DNA of 64,000 bases, taken from NCBI GenBank assembly GCA_963735455.1, contig CAVTKZ010000003.1:310001-374000 (forward strand). Direction: 5' to 3'. Below are positions 61,723-64,000 of this stretch, one piece after another (within the stretch, counting starts at the first letter, position 1; every line of letters starts with the position of its first letter). The notes under the pieces are model-generated. The model had not been told where the DNA came from. It saw only the letters and a list, made by a program, of their open reading frames with translations, and made no database searches. The position numbers were made by a program, and so were the translations under genes. The DNA comes from Palsa-1033 sp963735455. Its GTDB lineage: Bacteria > Chloroflexota > Limnocylindria > Limnocylindrales > CSP1-4.

Positions 61723-61849
61723 GCCGATGTCCCGAATCGCGGCCCCGCGCCCGACCCGAAGTTGCCCGCAGGCACCAGCCGCGGGCGGTCCGGGCCCGAA
61801 GTGGGGCAAAGGCGGGTAGGCTTGGCGGACACGCCCGGAGAGAGAACCC

Positions 61850-62518
61850 ATGACCGACCAGATCGAGGCGCGTCCCGAACGGGCCGCCACGCCAGCGAGC
61901 AGCACCGAGGCCGACGCGCCGGCCAGGCCCAGCGCCGATGCTGGCCCGAAGCCGAGCGCCAAGCCCGCCGTCAAGGCCGTCGCCAGGCCAGCCGCCAAGC
62001 CGGCCGCCAAGCCAGTGGCAAGGGCCGTCCCGGCCAAGGCCGCGGGCGGGCCCAGCCCGAGCGCGGCGACCTCGAGCGCCGGCCAGCGCCGTCCGGTGGC
62101 CGTGCCCGTCGTGCGAGATTCGTACACCACCGGCGACGGGTCGCTGACGATCCAGCAGGGCGGCATCGGGGCCCTGACCGCGACCGACGTGGCCGTCACC
62201 CAGGGTGGCGTCGGCGCCCTCCGGTCCGAACGGCTGTCGGTCGAGCTGGGTGGGGTCGGCGCGGCGCTGACCAACGACCTCGACGTCCACCAGGGCTTCG
62301 TCGGCGCGGTGATCGCCCGGGATGCCCGCTTCGAGCAGGCCGGCGTCCGGACCCTGATCGCCAACCGGGTCCATTTCGGCCCCAACTCGGGTGCCGGCAT
62401 GGTCCTGGCGGCCCATGTCGAAGGCGACGTTCGGACGCTCGTCGACTGGCGCGGGGCGCTGGCCTTCGGGGCCGCCGCGGGCGTCGTCATGGCGATCTTC
62501 CGAGGCCGCCGGCGCTGA
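61850..62518 (+). CDS. Tandem 15-residue repeat protein with C-terminal membrane helix
   Basis: 222 residues. An Ala/Pro/Lys-rich disordered N-terminus (1-85, APAKPAAKP-like repeats) is followed by five to six copies of a 15-residue repeat, consensus h-x-h-x-Q-G-G-V-G-A-L-x-A-x-x: QQGGIGALTATD, VAVTQGGVGALRSER, LSVELGGVGAALTND, LDVHQGFVGAVIARD, ARFEQAGVRTLIANR. A hydrophobic tail (ALAFGAAAGVVMAIF) and Arg-rich end could anchor it. The repeats may form a small β-solenoid, like bactofilins, but I do not recognise the family. GGAGAGAG precedes the ATG. Confidence 0.6.
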   Translation: MTDQIEARPERAATPASSTEADAPARPSADAGPKPSAKPAVKAVARPAAKPAAKPVARAVPAKAAGGPSPSAATSSAGQRRPVAVPVVRDSYTTGDGSLTIQQGGIGALTATDVAVTQGGVGALRSERLSVELGGVGAALTNDLDVHQGFVGAVIARDARFEQAGVRTLIANRVHFGPNSGAGMVLAAHVEGDVRTLVDWRGALAFGAAAGVVMAIFRGRRR

Positions 62519-62616
62519 GCTCGAATTGCCCTCCGGTATACTTGGCCGGCGGTTGACCGGTCGGTCCGGCAGGCACCGTCCCGGCACCGGCCCCGAGCAG
62601 GAGTCCCGCACCAACC

Positions 62617-63289
62617 GTGATCGATCCGTCAGCCCGCGTGCACCCATCGGCCGACCTGGAAGCCGACGTCGAGGTCGGGCGCCGGAACGAGCATCTGGCA
62701 TCGCGCCCAGATCCGGACCGGTGCCCGGATCGGCTCGGAATGCGTGATCGGCCGTGACGCGTTCATCGACGAGGGCGTCGTCCTGGGCAACCGGGTCAAG
62801 GTCCAGAACCTGGCCCTGATCTACCACGGGGTGACGATCGAGGACGGTGTCTTCATCGGCCCCAACGCGATCCTGACCAACGACCGCTACCCGCGGGCGA
62901 TCACCGCGACGGGCGAGCTGGCCCGGGCCGAGGACTGGACCGTCTCGCCGATCCTGCTCCGGAGCGGCTGCTCGATCGGCGCCGGCGCGGTGGTCGTGGC
63001 CGGGGTGACCATTGGCCGATTCGCGACGATCGGGGCGGGTGGGATCGTCACCCGCGACGTGGCTGATTACGCACTGATGGCCGGCAGCCCGGCCCATCGG
63101 ATCGGCTGGGTCTGCGCCTGCGGGGCGCGCCTGCTCGATTCGGAGGGCCGCAAGGCACCGGCCGAGCCGGCGGCCTACTCGGCCGACCCGGCCCTGTCCT
63201 GCCCCGTCTGCGGACGTCATTACCGCTACAACCCCGAAGCCGACACCCTGATCGAGCGGGTCGGCCTGCACCAAGGAGCCCGAGCATGA
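62617..63289 (+). CDS. Hexapeptide-repeat sugar N-acetyltransferase with C-terminal zinc ribbon (one frame break)
   Basis: About 223 residues. Left-handed β-helix of hexapeptide repeats, from VIDPSARVHPSADLEADVEVGAGTSIWHRAQI to GVVLGNRVKVQNLALIYHGVTIEDGVFIGPNAILTND, then GAGAVVVAGVTIGRFATIGAGGIVTRDV. The C-terminus has Cys pairs CACG and CPVCG (zinc ribbon), less usual in WbpD/WlbB-type acetyltransferases. An extra G at 62677-62679 breaks the frame near residue 20. The start is GTG 62617 with AGGAG upstream. It overlaps the aminotransferase gene by ATGA. Confidence 0.82.
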
Positions 63290-64000
63290 TCCCGATCGCC
63301 CGCCCCGATATCGGTGAGGAAGAGGTTGCCGCGGTCAGCGAGGTCCTGCGCTCGGGGATGCTCGCCCAGGGCAAGCGGGTGGCCGAGCTCGAGGCGCGCT
63401 GGGCCGAGTACTGCGGGGTCAAGCACGCCATCGCCACGAGCAACGGCACGCTGGCCCTGATGGCCATCTTCACCGGGATCGGCCTGCTGCCCGGCGACGA
63501 GGTGATCACCGTCTCGCACACCTTCGCCGCGACGGCCAACGCGATCCTGTCGACCGGCGCGATGCCCGTCTTCGTCGACATCGAGCCGGACACCTACCTG
63601 ATCGACGCCGCCCGGATCGAGGCCGCGATCACGCCCCGGACGCGGGCGATCGTGCCGGTCCACCTGTTCGGCCTGGTGGCCGACATGGACATGATCCAGG
63701 CCCTCGCCGACCGCCACGGACTGGTCGTGGTCGAGGACGCCTGCCAGGCCCACGGCGCGACGTTCCGGGGGCGCAAGGCCGGCAGCTTCGGTCCGAGCGC
63801 GTTCAGCCTGTACGCGACCAAGAACCTGACCACCGGCGAGGGCGGCTTCGTCACCACCAACGACGACCGGCTGGCGGACTGGCTGCGGCTCTATCGCAAC
63901 CAGGGGATGCGCGCCCGCTACCAGTTCGAGATGCTCGGCTACAACTACCGGATGACCGACCTGAACGCGGCGATCGGCCTGGTCCAGCTGGCCAAGCTCG
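63286..64000 (+). CDS. DegT/DnrJ/EryC1-family sugar aminotransferase, 5' part
   Basis: First 238 residues, cut by the window end. PLP-dependent enzyme of nucleotide-sugar aminotransferase type. MIPIARPDIGEEEVAAVSEVLRSGML opens the protein; GVKHAIATSNGTLALM, GDEVITVSHTFAATANAI and the Asp/Lys region VVVEDACQAHGATFRGRKAGSFGPSAFSLYATKNLTTGEGG (Lys in ATKNL binds PLP) are present. With the preceding acetyltransferase it would make an N-acetylated amino sugar, in line with the dTDP-sugar operon upstream. Confidence 0.9.
   Translation, partial: MIPIARPDIGEEEVAAVSEVLRSGMLAQGKRVAELEARWAEYCGVKHAIATSNGTLALMAIFTGIGLLPGDEVITVSHTFAATANAILSTGAMPVFVDIEPDTYLIDAARIEAAITPRTRAIVPVHLFGLVADMDMIQALADRHGLVVVEDACQAHGATFRGRKAGSFGPSAFSLYATKNLTTGEGGFVTTNDDRLADWLRLYRNQGMRARYQFEMLGYNYRMTDLNAAIGLVQLAKL

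Noticed and set aside
31709..62679. Programmed +1 ribosomal frameshifting as an explanation for the many breaks
   Set aside because: The G/C-run motif occurs in different codon phases, no conserved slippery heptamer or stop-proximal site recurs, some breaks are -1, and essential genes need two or three shifts each.
1..64000. CRISPR array, insertion sequence or prophage
   Set aside because: No direct repeats with regular spacers, no transposase- or integrase-like product and no terminal inverted repeats were seen on either strand.

Overview
This is a very GC-rich bacterial chromosome fragment (roughly 70% GC by eye) with tightly packed genes, many ATGA/GTGA stop-start overlaps and many genes whose start codon lies only 6-10 nt after a TANNNT -10 box (leaderless-type starts). 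Gene content (aerobic phenylacetate degradation, F420-type LLM oxidoreductase, polyprenol-phosphate sugar transferases, DUF3048 lipoprotein, mreBC, an rml operon) suggests an aerobic or facultative soil/freshwater bacterium, perhaps Chloroflexota (Limnocylindria/Ellin6529-like) or a relative. That placement is inference. No phage, IS element or CRISPR array was seen.

Layout. 1-4.7 kb: phenylacetyl-CoA epoxidase subunits paaA(partial)-B-C-D, then a 3-hydroxyacyl-CoA dehydrogenase and a thiolase. 4.8-10.2 kb: ErpA-type Fe-S carrier, Lon-N domain protein, a sulfite-oxidase-fold molybdoenzyme and membrane/glycosyltransferase genes. 10.2-26 kb: a methylated-amine island. A four-gene OpuC/ProU-type quaternary-amine ABC importer diverges, across 72 bp holding a perfect 12-bp palindrome, from a nine-gene operon: enolase-superfamily enzyme, aldehyde dehydrogenase, MttB-superfamily methyltransferase, dimethylglycine/sarcosine dehydrogenase, compact SoxA-, SoxG-, SoxB- and SoxD-like subunits, and Fe-alcohol dehydrogenase. 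The genes fit uptake of a betaine-like compound, stepwise N-demethylation with folate capture of C1 units, and oxidation of an aldehyde/alcohol by-product.

26-32 kb: a four-gene overlapping signalling operon (receiver-only protein, two homologous membrane kinases, NarL/LuxR regulator), divergent from an orphan TRAP-type binding lipoprotein. The kinases are complementary halves: one has an intact ATPase but Glu in place of the phospho-accepting His, the next has the His but has lost the ATP-binding motifs. This is the most striking observation here.

32-50 kb: housekeeping and hypothetical genes (LLM oxidoreductase, GNAT, ATP-dependent DNA ligase, rhodanese, class V aminotransferase, HTH-TOBE regulator, tRNA-Ile(UAU), large LuxR-type ATPase regulator, OmpR/GAF-kinase pair, cupredoxin, AlaX). 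50-64 kb: cell-envelope region with an acyltransferase, mreB-mreC, rmlA-B-D-C (dTDP-L-rhamnose), a secreted caspase-like protein, glycosyltransferases, a DUF3048 lipoprotein, a tandem-repeat membrane protein and a sugar acetyltransferase/aminotransferase pair cut by the window end.

From about 31.7 kb onward I count about 30 single-base reading-frame breaks, nearly all one extra base near short G/C runs, in otherwise intact and often essential genes. Only one is seen before 31.7 kb. I treat them as probable sequence errors and annotate the affected genes across the breaks.
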